A stretch of 64,000 nt of DNA from Fratercula arctica. Lineage: Eukaryota; Chordata; Aves; Charadriiformes; Alcidae. The stretch lies in contig CANTUZ010000001.1 of NCBI GenBank assembly GCA_947846985.1, positions 183,852,455 through 183,916,454 of the forward strand, written 5' to 3'. The notes beneath the pieces were generated by a model. It worked only from the letters and a program-made list of their open reading frames with translations. It made no database searches and was not told the origin of the DNA. The translations under genes were made by a program, and so were the position numbers. This document shows, one piece after another, positions 42,001-49,165 of this stretch (the stretch's first letter is position 1; every line of letters begins with the position of its first letter).

Positions 42001-45000
42001 GAGAACGAGCCAATCCAAGCACTTTAAGTGTATAGCCAACTTTAAATGGGTAAGTAATTTCAGTGTCATAGGACTATTAATGCATAGAAATTTAAGCACA
42101 AATGCATACAAAAATAATACCCACCACTTGGATAGTCAAATGTAACAGAACCGTAAATAATAAATTGCATCTTTGGGCACAAACTTATCATATGAAAAGG
42201 GCTGCAAGTATATAAAAAAAACAGAGGCTTTACCTTGTTCCTCCTCCATCAATAGTGAGGACTCGAATTCCCCAGCCTTTCACAGGGTCTGTATATCCAA
42301 TTATAGCTAAAGTCTCTCTAACAGCAGCCTGAAGACTTTCGTCATTTGCCTGTCTCAGTCGCAGTAGGCACGGGATTAATTTTTCCTATTGATCAATACA
42401 AAGATATTTCATTCTAACTCTATGTTTATACAAAAAGAATCCATGCTTAAATTTATTAATTTGGCATTTAAGTATAAAAGTAATAACATTAGTTAAACTC
42501 AGAGAAAAACTTCTCTAAACCTGTATGTACCCATCTCTCTTTCTAAGAAGGGATAGAAAGGACTCCAATACTATGTCGTACATGCCCCATTGTTAAAAGT
42601 AACTACCCATCAGAATTAAACAATCAAGGTAAAATTAAATCTTTCAAATAGCTAGGAAAGTTATATTTACCAGCAGTTTAGTTTTACTGACTTTAATGTC
42701 ACACTGACCAACTCAAGTATGGAGTACACCAAGTACAGTTAAAAGCCCAGATTTTGCTATGCAAGTATCACATGGCTTCAAAACAGGAAACACCTTCTAA
42801 GTGCACTAATATTAAAACAAAAAAAAATTAAAATTCTTCCTCACACTAAGTAATTTTTAAATATCACTTATTTTCACAAAAATATAGAGTATTATAATCA
42901 AAATGGGAGTAATGAATGTACTCGTTCATAACAAAGTAGTTCACATCTATTCATGTGGATACCTGACCTGTACCCTGCCCAGATGATTCATCTGGCTTGC
43001 ACTCTGTTCCTAAAGATCTCCTTTCCAGCAATTCTACAATCTATGTCACACACCTGCCACATCTTGTGGAAAAAGGCACGGGACTGGCAAATGCTGTGAT
43101 TTGTCTAGTACTGCTCAAATAGTCTATCACCCACCTCCTGTCCTCTCACTGCAGGAAAGAGAACGAGTAGGACTAGATTACATGAACTTATTTGATGGTT
43201 ATACTCCACTCTTGTCATCTCTCTTTGAAGGAAGCATGCAAACAAGCATAAAAACTGTTGTGCATATGCAGATCAACTGTACTATATATTCTCTCTGGTC
43301 AATTGCAACAGAGGACACAGTGTATGACCTTCATCTACCATTAGAATAAACTACACTATCTATCCACATGACAATGCTGTGTGCTCCTAAATTAAACATT
43401 GCAATCTTAAGAGCCTTTAGCTAAACTACTGATAGTTTGCATGTGAGTCTGCCTGAACCAGCTAAAAAACAGCTACAGACATTCACATTGTAATTTTTAC
43501 ACATAGAAAATACGACTAGCCCACAAAAGCACAGAAGAAAGTTTTCTGTTATTCTACATTGATTGTCTGTCAGATATTTATTTTTTGCCTAAGCATAAAG
43601 ACTATTTGCACCTTAATTGCAACTCCTCTGCTTTCTGGAAATTCTAGAAGATGATAGGTCAGTTCTTCAACCCTGCTGATACAGACTCTTCGATTAGAGG
43701 ATCTTCGTAGGGCTTGAACTAAGGCTCGAGTCCTGTTATCAATACTCACTCTTGCAATAATCTAAAAAAAGAAAGTCACACAGATAACGTAAAACTGCTC
43801 TAAGAAATGTGTACAATTTGTCAAGACTAATTCCAAACTGTTATTTTAAGATTTCTCAGAAGTAACAGACAGCATGTTGTACTGGAGATCTGCTACAAGC
43901 AGCATTCCTTAAACATAAACAGGCAACCTCTTGATTCCTTGTTTACTAGAAAAATAAAGAAGGCTCACAGCAACAATACACCAAACAAACAAGTGTCAGC
44001 ATGTACTCAGACATATTTTCAGGGCAATGGTGAAATCATGGTATTTGGACCATGAAGGAGTGTAAGATTGCTGTAACTACAACAATAAAAAGCAACTAGA
44101 TCTATCTATATTTATGTACTCTCTCTCTACACATATATAAACTAAATATATGTATATACTATACACACACATACTATACACTTTATACATAAACTTACAT
44201 ATACATGTATGTACCTATAGTGAAAGTATACACTTTTTTATACATGTATACATTTATATATTTATTTATAAGTATATATACGTGTAAGTTTAGATGTAAC
44301 TTTACATACAGTATCAGTATATATATGTTTATGCAGTTTTTATATCTGTGTATATATACTTATTTATGTAAGTACATGTGTACATATACATATAAATAAA
44401 TGTGTACATACAGATGCACTTATATGTATATAAGTACATATGTAGGTATATACTCATTTATGTAAGTATGCATACTTTATTGCAGTCTTTCTTTCAGTAC
44501 TTAAAGGGGGCTTATAAAAAAGATGGGGACAAACTTCTTCGCAGGCCCTGTTGCAATAGGATAAGGGGCAATGATTTTAAACTAAAAGTGGGAAAATTTA
44601 CATTAGATAGAAGGAAGAAATTTTTTACAATGAGGGTGGTGAAATACTGGAACAGGTTGCCCAGAGAGGCTGTAGATGCCTCATCCCTGGAAACATTCAA
44701 GGTCAGCTTGGACGGGGCTCTGAGCACCTGATCTAGTTGAAGATATCCCTGCTCATTGCAGGGGGGTTGGCCTGGATGACCTTTAAAGGTCCCTTCCAAA
44801 CCAAACTACAGTATGATATTTAAGTTTACTTATAGGTATATACACATATATGCATGTATAGTGTACATATGCAATTTTATAAAATATACATAGAAATAAT
44901 ATATAAACACTTGCCTTTTCTCTCTGAAGAGATAGATGCCTTTCCCTCTCTTCTGCTGTCTTAGCCTCTTTTGCTTTGTCCTCCTCATCTTTTTCAGACA

Positions 45001-46036
45001 CTTCTTGTTCTGGCTGTTTACTCTTTTCTTGTGAAACAACTTTTGTATCGGATCTTAACTTGGGAACCAACCCACCAATGTAACTGTCCACAAAAGCTTG
45101 TACACTGTTACTAGGATATGAAAGAAAGTTTGCAATACTTTTTTTAGTAGAAACTGGAAGAGCAGCATTTGTCTTTACAGCACCCAGAGTCTCTGCTTCA
45201 GGAGCTAAAGTAGCTGCTGAATCCACTGTCTTTTCTTCACTCATTACAGTATCTTCTGATGAATCAAGCTTATTCCGCTCTTCACTTTTAGAGTCTTGTA
45301 ATAAAGCATTCCTTTTTTTCTCTTGATCCATACCAGAACTATTGTTAAAGTACCAGTTGATGTGATCAGCTACGAAGTCGTAAGTCTGTCCAAAATTTGT
45401 AGAAAAGTAGCTTATATGAAAAAGGTGGGTTTTAGTAGATTCTGAATCTTCTGGAATATCTTGATGACTGTCACTTGAGCTTACTAACACAGACTCCGAG
45501 TTTTCACTTGCACAAGTGGATTTCTTTGCAGCTGGGCCTCTGTTGCAATCCTCCTGTGTTCTGGCATCTGTGACTTGTTTATCATTTTCTAGATTTGCAT
45601 TGATGTTATTTGCATCTGCATTACCTTTATTTGCTTTTCCCAGACTACCTGAGTGTGACTTTAATCGAGCTATTCGTGAAACCAGTTCACTATGAGTGCC
45701 AGACACTGCCTTTGAAACAGATTCTATAGTATTCTTAATTCGTGACATGCGATTGTTCACTTTTGTAAGTCCTTTGGAAGAAGTTAAAAGTTGAGAAACT
45801 CTGTAGTATAAAAAGTCATGGCTGTAAATGTATTTGTTATACCAAAATGTTCTGCTTCTGGCCCATTTACACCGAGGCTCACTTGTATGAAAAACTCTAG
45901 GGTGAATGGCATGATTTATCCTCCAACAGACTTTAGGTCTATACAGATACAGGTATCTGTTTCTTTGCTTCCACCAAAGACTTTTTGGGTTAATCACAAA
46001 GAACAAATATGCGTCTAAAGATAAATGAACTGTCAT
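8739..46036 (-). CDS. PNPLA8: PNPLA8, calcium-independent phospholipase A2 gamma (whole coding region, nine exons)
   Basis: Membrane-associated patatin-like phospholipase of mitochondria and peroxisomes (family knowledge). It hydrolyses fatty acyl chains of phospholipids and takes part in cardiolipin remodelling and lipid signalling. Coding exons, in transcript order: 46036-44915, 43761-43612, 42385-42234, 40508-40414, 35520-35349, 30469-30412, 28240-28046, 11270-11075, 9013-8739. Their sum is 2415 nt, giving 804 residues and a TGA stop with no frame break. Visible features: a basic, aromatic N-terminus as expected of a mitochondrial presequence; a low-complexity Ser/Glu/Lys-rich region to about residue 370; DGGGTR at about 470-475; lipase motif GVSTG with Ser about 505; DGG with Asp about 649; C-terminal SKL. 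The sequence matches the human protein as I recall it across every exon, most strongly from residue 375 on. The start was chosen because it aligns with the human start and an in-frame TAA lies two codons upstream. All introns are GT-AG except the first coding one, which is GC-AG. Confidence 0.97.
9014..11074 (-). other. PNPLA8 intron between exons 9 and 10
   Basis: A 2061-nt intron with GTTGGT donor and GCAG acceptor after a long T run. There is a pyrimidine-rich stretch at about 9650-10150 on the plus strand. No repeat family recognised. Confidence 0.9.
11075..11270 (-). CDS. PNPLA8: PNPLA8 exon 9 (catalytic aspartate, DGG)
   Basis: This exon is 196 nt with a TTTACAG acceptor. It begins with the DGG motif, whose Asp (about residue 649) is the second member of the Ser-Asp catalytic dyad. 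It continues [14 protein letters not shown], then SLGTGRYES and ends SSATDTE with the next Glu codon split. The donor reads GTTGGT (from 11074), a weak match to the GTRAGT consensus but the only cut that keeps the frame. Confidence 0.97.
11610..14025 (-). mobile_element. long decayed CR1 LINE (ORF2 part, 3' end at 11.6 kb)
   Basis: About 2.4 kb in gene-strand orientation. The left end carries the CR1 3' tail in reverse complement (GGTTGGAAGGGACC near 11638). Further right, minus-strand reading gives reverse-transcriptase pieces such as [17 protein letters not shown] and SRQHGFTKG (12983-12780) and ILINDLNDG with [10 protein letters not shown] (12524-12318), where the catalytic F/YADD block is degraded. 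Beyond 13 kb it resembles the linker and endonuclease-side part of ORF2. The frame is broken in many places, so it cannot encode an active enzyme. Confidence 0.85.
21060..21480 (+). mobile_element. ancient CR1-like LINE relic
   Basis: The plus-strand text AGGACCATTAGGATGATCAAG, followed by pieces equivalent to CTGACATATTTAGACC, AAAAAGGCTATGAGTG and GCTCTCTATATACTTATCAG, follows the order of the CR1 ORF2 end and 3' UTR, but highly diverged. It is much older than the other copies in this window. Recognition is by pattern memory, so the boundaries are approximate. Confidence 0.6.
23728..23762. repeat. poly(A) run followed by 13-G run
   Basis: An A-rich run to 23740, a short spacer, then thirteen G in a row (23750-23762). 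Such runs vary in length and are prone to sequencing error. Confidence 0.8.
25082..25107. repeat. 11-bp-stem hairpin
   Basis: TTGTAAAGTGC and GCACTTTACAA are perfect reverse complements separated by a 4-nt TGGT loop. Lies in the large PNPLA8 intron; too short for a microRNA precursor by itself. Confidence 0.7.
28046..28240 (-). CDS. PNPLA8: PNPLA8 exon 8 (65 codons, residues about 584-648)
   Basis: This exon is 195 nt with a CAATAG acceptor and a GTATGT donor at 28045. It encodes [44 protein letters not shown] and ends NDLHQ. This is the most conserved part of the patatin core. It is in phase 0 at both ends, so skipping it would keep the frame but remove the core. Confidence 0.97.
28241..30411 (-). 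other. PNPLA8 intron between exons 7 and 8
   Basis: A 2171-nt GT-AG intron; nothing recognised beyond AT-rich sequence and a short C-run near 28430. Confidence 0.9.
30412..30469 (-). CDS. PNPLA8: PNPLA8 exon 7 (58-nt micro-exon, residues about 565-583)
   Basis: This is a very short exon, too small to stand out as an open frame. The acceptor is TTTGTAG and the donor GTAAGT at 30411. It completes a split Lys codon and encodes [19 protein letters not shown], which aligns with human [17 protein letters not shown]. It is in phase 0 at its 3' end. Confidence 0.95.
30470..35348 (-). other. PNPLA8 intron between exons 6 and 7
   Basis: A 4879-nt GT-AG intron with a near-perfect 23-nt palindrome at 30584-30606. 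No other recognised content. Confidence 0.9.
30584..30606. repeat. 23-nt near-perfect palindrome
   Basis: GTAAGCAAGCA and TGCTTGCTTAC with a single central A. Lies 115 nt upstream of the acceptor of the 58-nt PNPLA8 exon, within the intron. Confidence 0.75.
35349..35520 (-). CDS. PNPLA8: PNPLA8 exon 6 (residues about 508-564)
   Basis: This exon is 172 nt with a CTTTTTCAG acceptor and a GTAAGT donor at 35348. It encodes [20 protein letters not shown] followed by the conserved KLGSDVF and VGTVKM..SHAFYDS segments of the patatin domain. The donor region CAAGTAAGTAA could be cut at two places; only the first keeps the reading frame into the next exon. Confidence 0.96.
35521..40413 (-). other. 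PNPLA8 intron between exons 5 and 6
   Basis: A 4893-nt GT-AG intron. It contains a CR1 copy at 39.2-40.1 kb. The rest is AT-rich with no open frame or motif that I can assign, including the 154-codon plus-strand frame near 37.9-38.4 kb. Confidence 0.9.
39210..40108 (-). mobile_element. CR1 LINE fragment
   Basis: Begins with the reverse complement of a CR1 3' end (GTCACAGAACAATTAAGGCTG, AGTCATCTAGTCCAAC) and runs about 900 bp through the ORF2 C-terminal region. Minus-strand reading recovers [28 protein letters not shown] sequence near 40.0 kb with DD in the catalytic block. It is interrupted by frameshifts and lies in a PNPLA8 intron, in the same strand sense as the gene. Confidence 0.85.
40414..40508 (-). 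CDS. PNPLA8: PNPLA8 exon 5 (catalytic serine, GVSTG)
   Basis: This exon is 95 nt with a TTTCAG acceptor and a GTAATT donor at 40413. It reads on from the split Arg codon as [14 protein letters not shown] to [10 protein letters not shown]. The GxSxG nucleophile motif places the catalytic Ser at about residue 505, which corresponds to Ser483 in the human protein. The terminal Gly codon is split across the next intron (phase 1). Confidence 0.97.
40509..42233 (-). other. PNPLA8 intron between exons 4 and 5
   Basis: A 1725-nt GT-AG intron; no repeat or RNA gene recognised apart from a 12-T run near 41870. Confidence 0.9.
42234..42385 (-). CDS. PNPLA8: PNPLA8 exon 4 (start of patatin domain, DGGGTR loop)
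   Basis: This exon is 152 nt with an acceptor ending in TAG and a GTAAAG donor at 42233. It encodes [12 protein letters not shown] to [12 protein letters not shown] plus two bases of the following Arg codon. The glycine-rich loop is the oxyanion-hole/nucleotide-binding motif of patatin phospholipases (family knowledge). Residues are about 425-475. Confidence 0.97.
42386..43611 (-). other. PNPLA8 intron between exons 3 and 4
   Basis: A 1226-nt AT-rich intron with GT-AG ends; no gene or repeat recognised. Confidence 0.9.
43612..43761 (-). CDS. PNPLA8: PNPLA8 exon 3 (50 codons, residues about 375-424)
   Basis: The acceptor is a T-rich tract ending in TAG at 43764-43762; the donor begins GTGCAA at 43611. 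It is in phase 0 at both ends and encodes [20 protein letters not shown] through to GVAIK, nearly identical to human PNPLA8 just before the patatin domain. The segment looks helical and resembles an armadillo-like linker, which is inference only. Confidence 0.96.
44110..44494. repeat. TA/TATG-rich degenerate microsatellite
   Basis: About 380 bp made almost only of TATA, TACA, TATG and TTTA tracts, with several self-complementary short words such as TACATGTA and GTACATATAC. A shorter stretch of the same kind continues after the CR1 at 44821-44905. It is likely to be length-variable and to form alternative structures. Confidence 0.8.
44495..44820 (+). mobile_element. CR1 LINE 3' fragment inserted in TATA-rich repeat
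   Basis: Plus-strand CR1 tail: ATGGGGACAAACTTCTT, ACTGGAACAGGTTGCCCAGAG, GGATGACCTTTAAAGGTCCC, ending near AAACTACAGTATGATAT. It is truncated at its 5' end and lies antisense to PNPLA8. It is flanked on both sides by similar TATA/TATG-rich sequence, and its end is only about 95 bp from the GC splice donor of the gene. Confidence 0.88.
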
Positions 46037-46124
46037 TACTTATAAATAATTACACCTTTCCTCTGTTGCTTGCCTCCTTCATTCCAGAAAATATATTTCA
46101 ATAAATTTCATATCACGATGTTGT
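44915..46124 (-). CDS. PNPLA8: PNPLA8 exon 2: 5' UTR end, start codon and N-terminal 374 codons
   Basis: The exon is preceded by a polypyrimidine tract and CAG at 46127-46125. It holds 88 nt of leader (46124-46037), the start ATG at 46036-46034 and 374 codons. Residues 1-30 start [13 protein letters not shown] and are rich in aromatic and basic residues. At about 85-110 is the conserved GLTKVN..MSRIKNT segment seen in human PNPLA8. A diverged Ser/Asn/Glu-rich stretch follows, then the recognisable SIANFLSYP and YIGGLVPKL segments, and the exon closes at HLSLQREK. The open frame runs on into the intron to 44783, so an unspliced transcript would encode a 417-residue product lacking the catalytic domain. 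The 3' boundary is AAAAG followed by GCAAGT, a GC donor. Confidence 0.95.
46050..46111 (-). promoter_or_regulatory. two overlapping upstream ORFs in PNPLA8 leader
   Basis: Both lie in the leader part of exon 2. The first ATG at 46111 opens a 10-codon frame that ends in TGA at 46079. The second ATG at 46082 overlaps that stop and opens another 10-codon frame ending in TAA at 46050, 13 nt before the main ATG. Such arrangements commonly lower initiation at the main start; that effect is inferred, not seen. Confidence 0.5.
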
Positions 46125-46847
46125 CTGAAAAAGAAAAACCACCAACCAACACTGTAAACCCAAAACCAGTAACAAGTTAAACTAAAATCACACAGTTGCC
46201 TAAAGCAGATGCAGCTTACTTATTGTTTCAGTAAAGACAGATAAACATTCAAATTAAACAATTTCACGGGAACATCTACTGCTCAGGACATTTGGCAATA
46301 CTATCCCAACATTTTAATTTCAACATATTATTCCTTAAAGACCAGTTTAAGTCCATCTTGAGCAATGCACAACACTTGTTGCAAGCATTTACTGACATAC
46401 ATAAAATTGCTTCCTAGCCTTTCCAATAGAGAGAAATATGTACCCTTTAGCAAATTATGTTGTGCCAACACCAGATTTCAGATGAAACTGTCATTACATT
46501 ACCACCCCTTTGTAGAATTCCTCCCAGGGGAATAAAGGACACCAATTCTTTGAACAAAGCTTCAGCATAAAGCCACAAGTTCAACAACACGTTTCTATCC
46601 TAAGAGCTGAGGGCAGTATATAATCCTTACCCTACAAAGAAAGATGTTTCTAGAGTGGATCAGTCTTACACAGTATACAAGAGTTGTGCTGAAACCGCAG
46701 AAGCAGATCCATTATTTACTTAAATGACAAGCCCAGACCTCTCTAGTTCCTGTGAGAAGTGCCAGAGGAGGTCAGGCAGGCTGACACCTGCGCAGCCAAA
46801 GCAGCAGCAGAGGTGATACCGCCGCAGGCACCAGCGTCCTTACTTAC
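46125..46847 (-). other. PNPLA8 intron 1 (leader intron)
   Basis: A putative intron of 723 nt bounded by GTAAGT and a CTTTTTCAG acceptor. I see no repeat or gene inside it. Confidence 0.45.
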
Positions 46848-46926
46848 AGTTTCCCTCAGCCGCTGCCTGAACCTACGCCGGGCCTGCCCTGCGCCTGCCA
46901 GCCCTCCTGAGGGGGTCACCGCCGCC
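46848..46926 (-). other. PNPLA8: probable PNPLA8 non-coding exon 1 (approximate 5' end)
   Basis: A strong donor GTAAGTAAG starts at 46847 on the gene strand, at the inner edge of the CpG island and 723 nt upstream of the exon 2 acceptor. The 5' end is set only by a TATA-like element at 46957-46951, about 25-30 nt upstream of 46926; with CpG-island promoters, start sites could also be further upstream. If splicing joins 46848 to 46124 the leader contains short upstream ORFs but no extension of the main frame. Confidence 0.45.
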
Positions 46927-46950
46927 ATGCGGCCGTGCCCCAGGCCCGCG

Positions 46951-46957
46951 ATATATA
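46951..46957 (-). promoter_or_regulatory. TATA-like element, PNPLA8 promoter
   Basis: TATATAT on the gene strand inside otherwise GC-rich DNA, about 100 nt upstream of the GTAAGT donor of the putative exon 1. Spacing would put a start near 46920-46928. Its use is inferred. Confidence 0.35.
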
Positions 46958-47126
46958 GCGGCAGGGGAGACCTCCTGCCGCGGGCGGGGCGCGGGCTCTC
47001 CCCCTGCCTTGCGCCATTTCCCAGAAACGATTTCGAGAGCGGCCTCGTACGGGACACCGAGTCCCATCCCGTCCCTCTGACTTCCCCCCCCCCCCACCCC
47101 GGCCCTACCCGGTGGCGGCGGCGACC

Positions 47127-47134
47127 CCACGTCA
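47127..47134 (-). promoter_or_regulatory. TGACGTGG element (CRE/UPRE-like) in the CpG island
   Basis: An exact TGACGTGG on the gene strand about 200 nt upstream of the putative PNPLA8 start. This octamer matches the core bound by ATF/XBP1-type bZIP factors (established for the unfolded protein response element). A second CGTCA core lies near 47155. Function here is only suggested by position. Confidence 0.3.
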
Positions 47135-47813
47135 CGCGCCCACACCCACCCCTGCGTCACGCACGCGAGCCCCGCGTGCCTGGCACGCGCTCGCCGCCGC
47201 CCCCCCACCCCCGCCTATGCGTCCCGCGGCCCATCCCGGCGGCGGGTACCTGTTGGGCAACGTCTCCCGCCTCCCCCCGCTCCCCAGGCCGCCGCCGAGC
47301 GCCAAGCAGGGCCTGCGGCCCCTCAGGAGCAAAGCGGGCCGCGGCCCGCGCGGTGCCAGCCCGGCGGAGCGGGCAGGAGGCCGGCGGCGGCGACAACAGC
47401 AACAGCGGCCGGGCCGCACCACTGCGCCTGCGCCGCGCGCCGGAAACAGCTGAGGCACGCACCGCCTCACCAGCCGCCGCAAGCGGGGCGGGGTGACACA
47501 AGGCGCCCCGCGCGCCCGTCGGGCGGGGCAAGGTCGCGGCTGTGGCGGCGGCGGCGACCTGCGGAGCGGCACGGGGCGGGGCGCGGCCTGGCCTCGGGCG
47601 GGGCTGTCCGGCCGGTGAGGGCGGGAGCCGGGCCTGCCCGGCGGCCCGGGGCCTTGGTGCTGGCCGGCACTTGGTGCTGCCCTCCCCGGAGGCCCTGGGA
47701 GCGAGGGGGCGGTGAGGAGGAGGAGGAGAAGGAGGAGGAGCGGGACCACTACCCGGCCTGGCTCCTCTGCGGCCGTTCGGTGCAGGCGCCGGGGGTATGT
47801 CCCCCTGCGTTTT

Positions 47814-48024
47814 TGAGGGAAAAATGTCTTCACCGAAAGGGTAGTCAAGCACTGGAACAGGCTGCGCAGGGAAGTGGTGGAATCGCCATCCCTGGAGGTA
47901 TTTAACAGTCGGGTAGTGTGGTGCTGAGGACGAAGGTTTGATGGTGGACTTGGCAGTGTTATGTTAACAGTTAGACTCGATGATCTTAAGGGTCTCTGCC
48001 AACCAAAATGTTTCCGTGACTCTG
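47814..48024 (+). mobile_element. CR1 LINE 3' end fragment
   Basis: Plus-strand CR1 tail starting at the edge of the CpG island: AAGCACTGGAACAGGCTGCG, CCATCCCTGGAGGTATTTAA, GATGATCTTAAGGGTCTCTG, CCAACCAAAATG and a terminal TGACTCTG. Length is about 210 bp. It forms a tail-to-tail pair with the next copy. Confidence 0.85.
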
Positions 48025-48096
48025 TTTCCTGCTTAATACTTAGAGAATGATCAAGTACTGAGTTTTTCATAGGTTTGACAGCTTTGGGGGCCACCT

Positions 48097-48718
48097 TCAC
48101 AGAGTCACAGAATGGCAGGGGTTGGAAGGGACCTGAGGAGATCATCTAGTCCAACTGCCCTGCCAAGGCAGGTTCACCTAGAGCAGGTTGGACAGAAATA
48201 CATCCAGGATGGTTTTGAGTATCTCCAGAGATGGAGACTCCACCACCTCTCTGAGCAGCCTGTTGCAGTGCTCTGGCACCCTCCAAGTAAAGAAGTTTTT
48301 CCTTACATTGAGATGAAATTTCCCGTGTTCCAGTTTGTGCTTGTTGCCCCTTGTCCTGTTACCGGGCACCACTGAGAAGAGTCTGGCCCCATCCTCTTGA
48401 CATCTGCCCTTTAGATATTTATAAGCATTGATGAGATCCCCTCTCGGTCTTCTCCAGGCTAAACGGACCCAGGTCTCTCAGCCTTTCCTTATAAGAGAGG
48501 TGTTCCATTCCCTTGATCATCTTTGTAGCCCTCCGCTGGGCTCTCTCCAGTAGTTCCGTGTCTTTCTTGAACTGGGGGGCCCAGAACTGGACACAAGAGT
48601 CCAGATGTGGCCTCCCCAGGGCAGAGTGGAGGGGGAGATGACCTCCCTCGACCTGCTGGCCATGCTCTTTTTAATACAGCCGAGGAGACCATCGGCCTTC
48701 TTGACCACAAGGGCACAG
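48097..48718 (-). mobile_element. CR1 LINE 3' fragment
   Basis: Reverse-complement CR1 3' end (TCACAGAGTCACAGAATGG, GGTTGGAAGGGACCTGAGG) followed by about 600 bp of the ORF2 C-terminus. Similarity ends near the phrase GACCACAAGGGCACAGA. It lies 70 bp from, and tail-to-tail with, the preceding CR1. Confidence 0.88.
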
Positions 48719-49165
48719 ACCTTGGTATTCCCCAGGCAGACTTAAGAGCAGCAGCAGGCCTGTGAGCTCCCAGCCTATGCGATCTCTCTGAAAGAAAATT
48801 TTCATAAAATTGCCTAAACTTAGGGTGATTGCAAAGGATGGTGAATGCGCAGTGTCCCTCAGCGGGCTGATGAATGCCTTGCCTTGAACATGAGGAGGAT
48901 AACGTTTCATTCGTGGTTTCAGATTGCAGTCATCTGCCTCTGTTCTTTCTCACAAATTAAAAAGTAAAATTAATTTTCTTACCTGGTATTTTCTTCCCCA
49001 AAGGAAAATTAATATCCATTGCATGTTGTAATTATTATCACGTATTTTTTATAAATTGAACAGATTTAACTTTCTACATCTCCCGATACAAGACATTCTC
49101 CAGGTCTCGAATATTTTATGAATATTAACTGAATAATTTGTAGTTCCTTTTTCACCCTCTGTCAG
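48719..49165. other. intergenic DNA, nothing identified
   Basis: About 450 bp between a CR1 and an LTR; no gene or repeat recognised. Confidence 0.6.

Larger units (their letters stand above)
43762..44914 (-). other. PNPLA8 GC-AG intron holding a CR1 and TATA-rich repeat
   Basis: A 1153-nt intron starting GCAAGT (44914-44909) and ending TAG. About two thirds of it is repeat: a TA/TATG-rich simple sequence and a CR1 fragment. The remaining DNA at 43765-44110 has no recognisable content. Confidence 0.9.
46745..47810. promoter_or_regulatory. PNPLA8: CpG island, PNPLA8 promoter region
   Basis: A block of about 1 kb that is strongly GC-rich and full of CpG dinucleotides, standing out against AT-rich surroundings. 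It covers the probable first exon of PNPLA8. GC-box-like runs, GGAA (ETS-like) cores and a GCGCCTGCGCC element near 47424 that resembles an NRF-1 site can be read. Long open frames here on both strands (up to 337 codons) follow from the lack of AT-rich stop codons and are not taken as genes. Confidence 0.85.

Noticed and set aside
46759..47496. Plus-strand 245-codon open frame in the CpG island
   Set aside because: Low-complexity Pro/Arg/Ala composition and no recognisable domain; it lies antisense to the PNPLA8 promoter.
47132..48145. Long minus-strand open frame (337 codons) across the CpG island
   Set aside because: The frame is mostly Pro/Arg/Ala from GC-rich DNA, runs into a CR1 fragment, and has overlapping open frames in several phases on both strands. 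This is the expected artefact of a CpG island.
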